This document shows positions 34,771-43,703 of a stretch of DNA of 64,000 nucleotides, one piece after another. Source of the DNA: Paenibacillus_S sp043945595. Lineage in GTDB: Bacteria > Bacillota > Bacilli > Paenibacillales > NBRC-103111. Each line of letters opens with the position of its first letter. Positions within the stretch are counted from its first letter, which is position 1. The stretch covers positions 1,860,001 through 1,924,000 of the forward strand of contig NZ_JBIFNP010000001.1 of assembly GCF_043945595.1 (NCBI RefSeq), given 5' to 3'. The position numbers and the translations under genes were made by a program. A model generated the notes under the pieces. That model was not told where the DNA came from. It saw nothing but the letters and a program-made list of their open reading frames with translations, and did no database searches.

Positions 34771-36308
34771 GCCAGATCAAACCTGTCTCTCCCGAGGGAG
34801 ACGACACTTATGCGACGCTGCTGAATAATGCGGGCGCAATACGCGCGATTTGCTCTGCGGTGGAGGGCACCCTTGGTCCCAAGGGGCTCGATACGATGCT
34901 GGTCGGCGGCCAGGGAGAAGTGATTATCACCAATGACGGTGTGACGATCCTGGAGAAAATGGACGTGACGCATCCTGCCGCCCGGCTGCTTATTCAGGTG
35001 GCGCGTTCTCAGCAGCAGCAGATCGGCGACGGCACGACAACGGCGACGGTGCTTGCCGGCGCTCTCGTAGCGGAGGGAGTTGCGCAGGTTACGCGCGGCG
35101 TGCCCGTGGCCAAAGTGGTCAAAGGCATTCAAGAAGGCGTCGCGTCGGCCTTGGTTTCGCTGGCGAAGCGCAGCCGCCGCCTCGAAGGCTTGAACGACCC
35201 GCTGCTGTACCGGATCGGCTATATCGCCGGAAGAGAACATGGCGACTTGGCCGAGCTTATTCTCGAAGGGGCGAAACGCTTAGGGGTGCCCAAGCTGCAG
35301 GAGGAGAGCTTTCGTTTCGCGGATACGGTTCTGTCGCACAGCCGCGCGGCCAGCGAGGTTTGGCCGGGCTTGCTTGTCCAGAAGAAGCCTGTGAACGCGC
35401 AGCTCGACTTTCCTCCGGATTCGGCAGCGGTGCTTGTGTTCCAGGATGCATTCGAGCCGGAGAGCATTGACGAGGAAGCTTTGATGACCGAGGCGGGATT
35501 TCAGAAGCAGATGCAGCTGAGAGAGCAGTTCCGCCAATCGCTCGAGAAGCTGGTCGAGCTTCAGGTCGGGCTGATCATCGCCGACCGAGGCGTGAATGCC
35601 GAGGCGGAGCAGTTCTGCACCGACCATGGCATCATGGTCCTGCAGCGGGTTCCACGCGGCGAGCTGCGCCGCGTGTGCGAGTATACCGGCGCGCGGCCGA
35701 TCCGCCGCAGCGGGCTGCGCAAGCCTGCGGCGGAGCTCGCAGGCTATCTCGGCTACGCCGGGAGCGTGTCGTACGACGAGCGTCTCGAATGCGTCCGGCT
35801 GGCCGAAGGCAGAGGCCGGGCGCAGGTGACGATCGTCGTCGGCGCCAGCACGAGCGAGGTCGTCGGCGAGCGGCTGCGCATCGCGCGCGACGCGGCATCC
35901 GCCGTGCAGGCCGCGCTGCGGGGCGGATGGCTTCCCGGCGGCGGCACGGCCGAGATGGCCGCCGCCTACGACCTGGATCGGCTGCGCGAGACGATCCAGG
36001 GCATGGAGGGCTTCGGCATCGCTGCCGTCGCCCAGGCGCTGCGCAAGCCGATGGCGCAGATTGTCGTCAACGCGGGCTACAATCCGCTGGAGAAGGTCGA
36101 GGAAGTGAAGGCGGCTCAGGTTAATGCCGGCTCCGACACGCTTGGAATCGACTGCGACAGCGGAGCGGTGACCGATATGCTGGAGCTCGGAGTGATCGAC
36201 CCGGCTCCCGTCAAGCTGCATGCGCTGCAGGCGGCCGGTGAGGTTGCAGCCGCCGTGCTGCGAATTCATACCGTAATCAAGATGAAGCAGCCCCGGGCGG
36301 AAGAATAG
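34767..36308 (+). CDS. Group III (archaeal/CCT-like) chaperonin
   Basis: A 513-residue chaperonin of the TCP-1/thermosome type rather than GroEL. TLGPKGLDTML (35-45), TNDGVTILEKMD (55-66), GDGTTTATVLAG (87-98) and WLPGGGTAEM near residue 390 are the ATPase motifs; the aspartate of IARDAASAV is the likely catalytic one. There is no GroES gene beside it, as expected for built-in-lid chaperonins. It overlaps hrcA by 4 bases, so it belongs to the HrcA regulon. Similar archaeal-like chaperonins in a dnaK operon are known from a few Firmicutes such as Carboxydothermus. Confidence 0.92.
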   Translation: MSQIKPVSPEGDDTYATLLNNAGAIRAICSAVEGTLGPKGLDTMLVGGQGEVIITNDGVTILEKMDVTHPAARLLIQVARSQQQQIGDGTTTATVLAGALVAEGVAQVTRGVPVAKVVKGIQEGVASALVSLAKRSRRLEGLNDPLLYRIGYIAGREHGDLAELILEGAKRLGVPKLQEESFRFADTVLSHSRAASEVWPGLLVQKKPVNAQLDFPPDSAAVLVFQDAFEPESIDEEALMTEAGFQKQMQLREQFRQSLEKLVELQVGLIIADRGVNAEAEQFCTDHGIMVLQRVPRGELRRVCEYTGARPIRRSGLRKPAAELAGYLGYAGSVSYDERLECVRLAEGRGRAQVTIVVGASTSEVVGERLRIARDAASAVQAALRGGWLPGGGTAEMAAAYDLDRLRETIQGMEGFGIAAVAQALRKPMAQIVVNAGYNPLEKVEEVKAAQVNAGSDTLGIDCDSGAVTDMLELGVIDPAPVKLHALQAAGEVAAAVLRIHTVIKMKQPRAEE

Positions 36309-36431
36309 ACGAACGCATGCATCCATTTCCGGCGGCCGGAAAGATCTTGACGGCTGCTTAAACCGGATGAGGCTGGTTAGAATAGATGGAGTACGAGCAG
36401 GATCGGATTCGGATCAAGGAGGTGACAGACA

Positions 36432-37019
36432 TTGAGTACTGAACAAAAAAACCAAGCGAACACGGAGCAGGAAGTGGACGCTACATACAACGAAAACGCA
36501 GAAGCGGAAGCGGCTGACGCAGGTCAAGACGAGTCCAACGCTCAAGAGCAAGCCGGACTGACTCCCGAGCAGCAGGAGATTGAGAAGCTGAAGCTTCAGG
36601 CGGATGAGCATCACCAGCGTTTGCTTCGGGCGCAGGCGGATTTCGATAATTTCAGAAGACGCACGCGTCAAGAAAAAGAAGAGTTCGCGAAATATGCTTC
36701 GTTGAAAGTGGTAGAGCAGCTTTTACCCGTAGTGGATAACTTCGAACGCGCTTTGGCAGCAGGCAAAGACAGCAATGATTACGATGCATTGATCAAAGGC
36801 GTGGACATGATTTTCCGTCAGCTGGATCAGGTGCTTGCCGCAGAAGGCCTGACACGGATGGAAACCGTAGGCCAGCCGTTCAATCCTGAATTCCATCAAG
36901 CGGTCATGCAGGTGGAGTCCGATGAGCACGAAGAAGGCATCGTCGTTGAGGAGCTGCAAAAGGGCTATCTGCTGAAAGACAAGGTGCTTCGCCCTGCCAT
37001 GGTAAAGGTAAGCTCATAA
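36432..37019 (+). CDS. grpE: Nucleotide exchange factor GrpE
   Basis: Releases ADP from DnaK. The 195-residue protein has an acidic, Gln/Glu-rich N-terminus, a coiled coil (RLLRAQADFDNFRRRTRQEK) and the C-terminal beta domain (FNPEFHQAVMQVESDEHEEG). The start is TTG at 36432, 7 bases after AAGGAGGTGA; no ATG fits. Confidence 0.97.
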   Translation: MSTEQKNQANTEQEVDATYNENAEAEAADAGQDESNAQEQAGLTPEQQEIEKLKLQADEHHQRLLRAQADFDNFRRRTRQEKEEFAKYASLKVVEQLLPVVDNFERALAAGKDSNDYDALIKGVDMIFRQLDQVLAAEGLTRMETVGQPFNPEFHQAVMQVESDEHEEGIVVEELQKGYLLKDKVLRPAMVKVSS

Positions 37020-37115
37020 GGCGCAGCAGGATGCCATTTTACGATCATTCATGACCATATTCGGGTGACATTTAAAATAGACAGTTTTTTTACAATCTAA
37101 GGAGGTTGGAAGAGC

Positions 37116-38954
37116 ATGAGCAAAGTAATCGGTATTGACTTAGGGACAACAAACTCTTGTGTGGCCGTTATGGAAGGCGGCGAGGCTGTAGTTATTCCTA
37201 ACGCGGAAGGCAACCGTACAACACCATCCGTCGTTGGTTTCAAAAAAGACGGCGAGCGGATCGTCGGCGAAACGGCAAAACGTCAAGCCATCACGAACCC
37301 GGACCGTACGGTTATTTCCATTAAACGTCACATGGGTACGAACCATAAAGAAACGATTGACGGCAAAGATTATACGCCGCAAGAAATTTCCGCTATCATT
37401 CTGCAAAAGCTGAAGGCTGATGCCGAAGCTTACCTGGGAAGCCCTGTAACCCAAGCGGTTATTACCGTGCCGGCTTACTTTAACGACAGCCAGCGTCAAG
37501 CGACGAAGGATGCGGGTAAAATCGCAGGTCTGGAAGTACTGCGTATCGTGAACGAGCCGACGGCTGCGGCACTGGCTTACGGGATGGAGAAATCCGAAGA
37601 CCAGACGATCCTGGTTTATGACTTGGGCGGCGGTACGTTCGACGTATCCGTGCTGGAATTGGGCGACGGCTTCTTCGAAGTAAAAGCAACAAGCGGGGAC
37701 AACCACCTGGGCGGCGACGATTTCGACCAAGTCGTTATCGACTATCTGGTAGCCGAGTTCAAGAAAGAACAAGGCATCGACCTGAGCAAAGATAAAGCGG
37801 CTGTTCAACGTCTGAAGGACGCAGCCGAAAAAGCGAAAAAAGAGCTTTCCGGCGTACTGACAACGACGATTTCCCTTCCGTTTATTACGGTTGTGGACGG
37901 CGTGCCTCAGCACTTGGAAATTAACCTGACACGCGCGAAGTTCGAAGAGATTTCTGCCGCGCTCGTAGAAAGAACGATGGGCCCGACTCGTCAAGCATTG
38001 AGCGATGCAGGCTTGTCCGCTAACCAAATCGATAAAGTAGTGCTTGTCGGCGGTTCGACACGGATCCCTGCCGTACAAGAAGCGGTGAAGCGTTTGATCG
38101 GCAAAGAGCCTCACAAAGGCGTTAACCCGGACGAAGTGGTTGCGCTTGGCGCAGCGGTTCAAGCGGGCGTTTTGACAGGCGATGTGAAGGACGTTGTATT
38201 GCTCGACGTGACTCCGTTGTCTTTGGGTATCGAAACGGCAGGCGGCGTATTCACCAAAATGATCGACCGCAATACGACGATTCCTACGACGAAATCGCAA
38301 GTATTCACAACCTATGCCGACAACCAGCCTAGCGTAGAAATTCACGTGCTGCAAGGCGAGCGCGCAATGGCTAACGATAACAAAACACTCGGCCGCTTTA
38401 TCTTGGGAGACATTCCGCCGGCGCCGCGCGGCGTACCGCAAATCGAAGTTACCTTCGATATTGATGCGAACGGTATCGTAAATGTCAACGCCCTGGATAA
38501 AGGTACGGGCAAGAGCCAAAAAATCACCATTACTTCCTCGAGCGGTTTGTCTGACGAAGAAGTGGACCGCATGATGAAAGACGCCGAATCCCACGCTGAG
38601 GAAGACCGTAAGCGCAAAGAGATGGTAGAAGCTCGCAATAACGCTGACCAGCTTGTGTACTCCGTAGACAAGACGATCAAGGATCTGGGCGACAAAGTCG
38701 ACCAAGGCGAAATTGACAAAGCGAATGAAGCTAAAGAAAAAGTCAAAAAAGCGTTGGAAGGCGACAACCTGGATGAAATCAAAGCGGCTACGGAAGAGCT
38801 GACTCAAGTGGTTCAGCAATTGTCCGTGAAGCTGTACGAGCAAGCGGCTCAGCAGCAGCAAGCTGGCGATGAGGGCGCGGCTGAAGGCGGAGCGAAGAGA
38901 GACAACGTCGTCGATGCGGATTACGAAGTGGTTGACGACAAGAAACAAAACTAA
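37116..38954 (+). CDS. dnaK: Chaperone DnaK (Hsp70)
   Basis: A 612-residue Hsp70. The ATPase domain has GIDLGTTNSCVAVMEGG, YDLGGGTFDVSVLE and VLVGGSTRIPAVQEAV; the EVVALGAAVQAGV and GKEPHKGVNPDEV blocks follow. It has a substrate-binding domain and a C-terminus of the Gram-positive type (DADYEVVDDKKQN). Strong AAGGAGG site. Several Gram-positive DnaKs lack the insertion seen in E. coli and this one matches that form. Confidence 0.99.
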   Translation: MSKVIGIDLGTTNSCVAVMEGGEAVVIPNAEGNRTTPSVVGFKKDGERIVGETAKRQAITNPDRTVISIKRHMGTNHKETIDGKDYTPQEISAIILQKLKADAEAYLGSPVTQAVITVPAYFNDSQRQATKDAGKIAGLEVLRIVNEPTAAALAYGMEKSEDQTILVYDLGGGTFDVSVLELGDGFFEVKATSGDNHLGGDDFDQVVIDYLVAEFKKEQGIDLSKDKAAVQRLKDAAEKAKKELSGVLTTTISLPFITVVDGVPQHLEINLTRAKFEEISAALVERTMGPTRQALSDAGLSANQIDKVVLVGGSTRIPAVQEAVKRLIGKEPHKGVNPDEVVALGAAVQAGVLTGDVKDVVLLDVTPLSLGIETAGGVFTKMIDRNTTIPTTKSQVFTTYADNQPSVEIHVLQGERAMANDNKTLGRFILGDIPPAPRGVPQIEVTFDIDANGIVNVNALDKGTGKSQKITITSSSGLSDEEVDRMMKDAESHAEEDRKRKEMVEARNNADQLVYSVDKTIKDLGDKVDQGEIDKANEAKEKVKKALEGDNLDEIKAATEELTQVVQQLSVKLYEQAAQQQQAGDEGAAEGGAKRDNVVDADYEVVDDKKQN

Positions 38955-38971
38955 TTTCATTGCCGAATCAG

Positions 38972-39003
38972 AAGTCAAAGCCATTTTTTTGGCTTTGACT
39001 TTC
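38972..39003 (+). terminator. Hairpin between dnaK and dnaJ
   Basis: Arms AAGTCAAAGCCA and TGGCTTTGACTT with a weak T-tail. It may reduce dnaJ expression relative to dnaK. A TATAAT at 39021-39026 downstream could serve dnaJ, but its -35 is 20 bases away and poor. Confidence 0.55.
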
Positions 39004-39065
39004 CCTTTGGATAATGAGATTATAATTGTTTAGAGTGTTGTGTCTTGAAAGATGGGAGTGGAACG

Positions 39066-40197
39066 ATGAGTAAACGCGATTATTACGAGGTGCTCGGATT
39101 AGGCAAGGATGCTTCGCAAGACGATATCAAGAAAGCTTATCGCCAAATGGCCCGCAAGTTCCATCCGGACGTGAACAAGGCAGCGGATGCAGAGCAGAAG
39201 TTCAAGGAAGCCAAAGAAGCTTACGACGTGCTGAGCGACGATCAGAAAAAGGCGCAGTACGACCGTTTCGGCCATGTGGATCCTAATCAAGGCATGGGCG
39301 GAGGCGGCTTTGGCGGAGGCAATGCGGACTTCGGCGGCTTCGGCGATTTGTTCGATATGTTCTTCGGCGGAGGAGGCGGTCAGCGCCGTAATCCGAATGC
39401 GCCTCAGCGGGGGAACGATCTCCAGTACACACTGACGATCGAATTTAAGGAAGCGGTGTTCGGCAAGGAGCTGGACATTCAAATTCCGAGAACCGAGACT
39501 TGCGATACGTGTCACGGCAACGGCGCCAAGCCGGGAACGAAGCCGGAGACATGTACGGTATGTCATGGCAGCGGACAGCAGGAAGTCATTCAGAATACGG
39601 CGTTCGGCCGTATTGTGAACCGTCGCGTATGTTCTGCCTGCGGCGGCCAAGGCGTTACGATCAAGGAAAAATGCGGCACGTGCCACGGCTCGGGCAAGGT
39701 GAAGAAGCAGCGCACCATTCACCTGAATATTCCTGCCGGTGTGGACGAGGGAGCTCAGCTCCGCGTTTCGGGCGAAGGCGAAGGCGGTACGCGCGGAGGT
39801 CACTCCAGGCGATCTGTTCGTGGTTATTCGCGTGAAGCCGCATGATTTCTTCGAACGGGAGAACGACGATATTTACTGCGAAATTCCGTTGACCTTTACT
39901 CAGGCAGCGCTTGGAGACGAGATCGAAATTCCGACGCTGACGGAGAAGGTGAAGCTGAAAATCCCTGCGGGCACCCAGACGGATACGTATTTCCGGTTGA
40001 AGGGCAAGGGCGTGCCGCGTTTAAGAGGCTACGGCCAAGGAGACCAGCACGTGAAGGTTGTGGTGGTAACCCCGACCACCCTGAACGACGAGCAGCGGGA
40101 GCTGCTGCGGGAATTCGCCCGTCAGAGCGGAGAGCACACGCACGAGCAGCAGCAATCGATTTTTGAACGAATGAAAAAAGCGATTCTCGGCGACTAA
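39066..40197 (+). CDS. dnaJ: Chaperone DnaJ, frameshifted
   Basis: Hsp40 co-chaperone. J-domain RDYYEVLGLGKDASQDDIKKAYR with HPD (FHPDVNK), a Gly/Phe region (GGGGFGGGN), and four zinc-binding repeats (CDTCHGNG, CTVCHGSG, CSACGGQG, CGTCHGSG), then the C-terminal domain. The frame breaks at about 39803, between GEGEGGTRGG and PGDLFVVIRVKPHD. Removing one base from CACTCCAGG restores 376 residues, the normal length. The ATG at 39066 follows GGGAGTGGA. Confidence 0.93.
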
Positions 40198-40203
40198 AAT
40201 GAT

Positions 40204-40241
40204 AAAGCACATCCGATGAGTTTTCTCAGGATGTGCTTTTT
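40204..40241 (+). terminator. Terminator of the heat-shock operon
   Basis: Arms AAAGCACATCC and GGATGTGCTTT followed by T-run. Strong. Confidence 0.9.
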
Positions 40242-40364
40242 GCTTTTTTGGCCCGTATGGTAGCCGTATAGGATCCGCAATTATGAAGACAATAACAAAA
40301 GGTTGCCCGGCACCGGCGCTGGTCCCGGCTTCTGTATTTCATTAGGCCTAAGGAGGAATGCCAT

Positions 40365-40523
40365 ATGACTCAATCATCAGATGAATCCTTTGAACAGTAT
40401 AACCCCAATCAGCTGGCTGCAACGAAGAATGAAGATGTGGAGTTTAGCCGTGAGCTGGCGGATGAGGATGATCTGGAGGCGCTTGAGCGCTCCAAAGAAG
40501 CGGATGCCCGGCAGCAATCTTAA
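40365..40523 (+). CDS. YfhD-like small acidic protein
   Basis: A 52-residue, very acidic protein ending in VEFSRELADEDDLEALERSKEADARQ, close to the conserved block of YfhD-type small proteins of Bacilli. The ATG has AAGGAGG 8 bases upstream. The role is unknown. Followed 40 bases later by another small gene, suggesting an operon. Confidence 0.72.
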   Translation: MTQSSDESFEQYNPNQLAATKNEDVEFSRELADEDDLEALERSKEADARQQS

Positions 40524-40563
40524 AGAATGGGCGTAAGAAAGCAGGAACGGAGGCAGTACATGT

Positions 40564-40938
40564 ATGGCTGAAAAAAACATTCTGGCTTACTTCCATTCTC
40601 CGGCGCAAGCCGAAAGCATCGTCCCGAAGCTCAGGGCGCTGCGGGTAGCTGAAGTGAGCGTCGACCGGATCGGGGAGCTGCACGGTGCCGAGGTCGGGCA
40701 AAATGTGAACCCGATGACCGGGGATTTTCCCGGACTGGCCTACTTGACGCTGGGATCGGACGGCCCGGCCGTCACGGGGGGCATTCTGGCCGCGGCGAGC
40801 GTCGATGCGAACGGTCTTTCCAGCGGCGGAGAGTATGATGAAGATAACCGGCTGGATACGATTATGACGGTTATCGTAGATGAGCAGTATCATGAGCAGG
40901 CGCTGCGCGTGATTCAGGACGGCGGCGGCAAAATATAA
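40564..40938 (+). CDS. Conserved-looking hypothetical protein
   Basis: A 124-residue soluble protein, starting MAEKNILAYFHSPAQAESIV, with a strand-helix pattern (VSVDRIGELHG) and a C-terminus VIVDEQYHEQALRVIQDGGGKI that suggests a ferredoxin-like fold, as in general-stress type proteins. I do not recognise a specific family. A GGAGG lies upstream. Confidence 0.72.
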   Translation: MAEKNILAYFHSPAQAESIVPKLRALRVAEVSVDRIGELHGAEVGQNVNPMTGDFPGLAYLTLGSDGPAVTGGILAAASVDANGLSSGGEYDEDNRLDTIMTVIVDEQYHEQALRVIQDGGGKI

Positions 40939-40946
40939 CGGCGTAG

Positions 40947-40975
40947 AAAGCTTCCCTTGGATGGAAGCTTTTTTG
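40947..40975 (+). terminator. Terminator before prmA
   Basis: AAAGCTTCC and GGAAGCTTT arms plus T-run. Confidence 0.88.
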
Positions 40976-41045
40976 TTTTGGCAATTTATTGTATACTGGG
41001 AATCATGTGCTTTTTGAACAGTTGAGGTCTAGGGAGGATTTGGAC

Positions 41046-42026
41046 ATGCGTTGGCATGAAGTAACGGTGTATACCACCGAAGAAGCGATTGAAATGATTT
41101 CGAACTTTATACATGAGCTCGGAGCGGGCGGAGTGGCGATTGAAGAATCGGGTACCTTGAACAAGGAGAGAGATACTTCTCTGGGGCAATGGTATGAGAA
41201 GCCGCTGAACGACATTCCCGAGGGGCGCGCCGAGATTAAAGGCTATTTCTCCGAGGGGATTGATATGGAATCCATCATGGAGCAGCTGAAAGCCTCCGTA
41301 GCGCAGCTTACGGAATTCGATATCGATACAGGCAATCCTACTTTCGAATGTAAGGAAGTGGATGATGAGGACTGGGCTAACAATTGGAAGCAGTACTTCA
41401 AACCGATCCGCATTACCGACCGGATGACGATTAAACCGACCTGGGAAGAGTATACGCCGGGCGCGGATGAGTTGATTATTGAATTGGATCCCGGGATGGC
41501 TTTCGGCACGGGAACCCATGCAACCACTTCCTTGTGTCTTAAAGCATTGGAGAACGTTATTCAGCCGGGAGACGATGTGATTGACGTAGGCACGGGCTCC
41601 GGTGTGCTGGCTATTGCAGCCGCCAAGCTGGGAGCCAAGCATGTACTGGCGCTGGATCTGGATCCTGTGGCAGTATCAAGCGCTAATGAGAATACCCGAT
41701 TGAACGGGCTCGAATCAACGATTACGGTCAAGCTGAGCGATTTGCTGGGTGTGCTGAGAGAAAGCGCCTCAGATGCTGATGCCGCGGCTGCATTGGGCGT
41801 CAAGGTGCCCGTTCAGGTAGCTGTTGCCAATATCCTGGCAGAAATTATTTTGTTGTTCGTGCAGGATGTATATGACGTACTCGCGCCGGGCGGCACTTAT
41901 GTCGTATCCGGCGTTATCAAAAGCAAACAGGACGATGTGGAGCAAGGACTGGAGCGTGTCGGATTTACGGTCGCCGAACGCCATGAAGACCAGGATTGGG
42001 TTGTCATCATCGCCAGAAAGCCGTAG
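41046..42026 (+). CDS. prmA: Ribosomal protein L11 methyltransferase
   Basis: Trimethylates ribosomal protein L11. The 326-residue protein has the N-terminal substrate domain (MRWHEVTVYTTEEAIEMIS) and the SAM site VIDVGTGSGVLAIAAAKLGA. FGTGTHATTSLCLKALE and VANILAEIILLF match the PrmA signature. ATG 41046 follows AGGGAGGA; an upstream ATG (40989) lacks one. Confidence 0.96.
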   Translation: MRWHEVTVYTTEEAIEMISNFIHELGAGGVAIEESGTLNKERDTSLGQWYEKPLNDIPEGRAEIKGYFSEGIDMESIMEQLKASVAQLTEFDIDTGNPTFECKEVDDEDWANNWKQYFKPIRITDRMTIKPTWEEYTPGADELIIELDPGMAFGTGTHATTSLCLKALENVIQPGDDVIDVGTGSGVLAIAAAKLGAKHVLALDLDPVAVSSANENTRLNGLESTITVKLSDLLGVLRESASDADAAAALGVKVPVQVAVANILAEIILLFVQDVYDVLAPGGTYVVSGVIKSKQDDVEQGLERVGFTVAERHEDQDWVVIIARKP

Positions 42027-42037
42027 GTGTTTATTTG

Positions 42038-42714
42038 ATGGATTGGAGTTCCTTTCTGCCGTATCCGGTCAGTCATCTGCCGTTCGTCTTTGTCGTGCTG
42101 CTGATCGGATTTGCGGTACATGAATTTGCCCATGCTTATCTTGCCGACCGGTTCGGGGCCCTACACCCCGTTCCATGGGCCGGTTGACGCTGAATCCTAG
42201 AGCCCATGTCGATTGGCTGGGGATGATTTTTTTTCTCATTATCGGCATCGGCTGGGCCAGACCCGTTCTGGTTAACCGTTCCCGTTTTAAGAAGCCGAGA
42301 ATCATGGGGATTCTCGTTTCGCTTGCCGGTTCCGTCAGCAATTTGATTCTCGGATTTATCAGTATTATTATCTTGTATTTGCTGCAAAAAAATCATGTGC
42401 TTGGAAGCATGTCGACAGGCGTGCAGATGGCCATCCAGTTATTTTTGACCTACATGGTCATGCAAAATATTTTCCTGTTTATTTTAAACCTGATTCCGCT
42501 GCCTCCGCTGGACGGCTACCGCATCGTGGAAGATCTGCTGCCGCGTCCTTGGCTGGCCAAGGTGAAGGAGCATGAGCAGTGGCTGTTTTATGTCATCTTA
42601 TTGATGTTCTTTATCCAGCCGATCCGTAATGTGACGCTCGGCCCGATTTTTGCCTGGCAGTGGGATATATTGAACGCATTTAACTATATCGTTTCGGCGG
42701 TTTTCGGCAAATAG
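42038..42714 (+). CDS. Site-2 protease family (M50) membrane protein, frameshifted
   Basis: A polytopic metalloprotease-like protein of 225 residues. The zinc motif HEFAH is in VHEFAHAYLADRFG and the second ligand region is LNPRAHVDWLGM; NLIPLPPLDGYRI is the membrane-embedded Asp motif. One base is missing near 42158: inserting it joins RFG-DPTPRSMGRLTL. Members of this rhomboid-unlike family (YwhC-type) have unknown targets. Confidence 0.87.
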
Positions 42715-42852
42715 CTTCCGACCCTTAAGAGCAGTCTCCGGCATGAACTGGAGATTGCTGACAACGGTGGCTTTTTTACCGGAAAAGTTGTATGATGAGG
42801 GTTGATGTTTTCATGCTTATTTCTGTAAATCAACACGAAAGTAGAGAAGAAC

Positions 42853-43698
42853 ATGCAGCGTTACTTTATTGCTCCGGAACGGTTCGAAGCCGCGTCGGTT
42901 ACGATTACCGGTGACGACGCCCATCACCTGGTGCGAGTCATGCGGGCCAAAGCCGGCGATCAGGTCATCGTCAGCGACGGCATCAGCCGGGAAGCGCTGG
43001 TGAAGCTTCGCGAACCGGAGAAAGACCGGGTGGAAGCGGATATCGTGGAAATGCTGCCGCTTGACCGCGAGCCGGAAGTAGAGGTCTGGATTGCCCAGAG
43101 CCTGCCGAAGGGCGACAAGATGGAGCTCGTCATTCAAAAGGGGACGGAAATCGGCGCAGGCCGGTTTATTCCTTTCGTATCCGAACGGACCGTGGTTCAG
43201 CTGGATGCGAAGAAAGAAGGCAAACGCATCGAGCGCTGGCAGAAAATCGCCAAGGAAGCGGCCGAACAGGCGCACCGGAACCGGGTGCCTGCCGTTGAAG
43301 CCCCGCTCTCTTGGAAGCAGCTGCTCCAGCTGGCAGGACAAGCCGATGCGGCATGGATTTGCTACGAGAAGGAAAACGGGTTACAGTTAAGACAGCAGAT
43401 TCAAGAAGCTTTATCCAAAGGAAAAGCGATTCGTATAGATTCGGCGGCGCAGGGCGAGGCTCCGGCAACAGACGGACCTGAAGCTTCTGCGAAGCCTCAA
43501 ACCGAAAGCGGCGGCGACCGTATAAGGCTGCTCCTGATTATCGGGCCCGAGGGCGGGTTCACCGAGCAGGAGGTTGCGAACGCGGAAGCGGCAGGCTGCC
43601 GCTCCGTCAGTCTGGGACGCCGCATATTACGGACGGAGACGGCCGCGATGGTCGGTCTCACTTGCATTTTGTACGAATCCGGCGAGATGGGAGGATAA
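42853..43698 (+). CDS. rsmE: 16S rRNA m3U1498 methyltransferase RsmE
   Basis: SPOUT-type RNA methyltransferase acting on helix 44 of 16S rRNA. 281 residues, about 30 more than usual owing to a Ser/Ala/Gln-rich insert (about residues 195-220). The knot motifs are LLLIIGPEGGFTEQE and SLGRRILRTETAAM. PUA-like N-terminus MQRYFIAPERF. Followed immediately by mtaB as in Bacillus. Confidence 0.95.
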   Translation: MQRYFIAPERFEAASVTITGDDAHHLVRVMRAKAGDQVIVSDGISREALVKLREPEKDRVEADIVEMLPLDREPEVEVWIAQSLPKGDKMELVIQKGTEIGAGRFIPFVSERTVVQLDAKKEGKRIERWQKIAKEAAEQAHRNRVPAVEAPLSWKQLLQLAGQADAAWICYEKENGLQLRQQIQEALSKGKAIRIDSAAQGEAPATDGPEASAKPQTESGGDRIRLLLIIGPEGGFTEQEVANAEAAGCRSVSLGRRILRTETAAMVGLTCILYESGEMGG

Positions 43699-43703
43699 CG
43701 AAG

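Noticed and set aside
35280..36326. 348-residue minus-strand frame opposite the chaperonin
   Set aside because: Shadow of the high-GC third positions in the plus-strand gene.
37140..38984. 614-residue minus-strand frame opposite dnaK
   Set aside because: A common antisense shadow of dnaK genes; no ribosome binding site or family motif.
39739..40197. Separate small gene beginning within dnaJ
   Set aside because: It is the C-terminal half of DnaJ after the one-base insertion; the internal start has no ribosome binding site.
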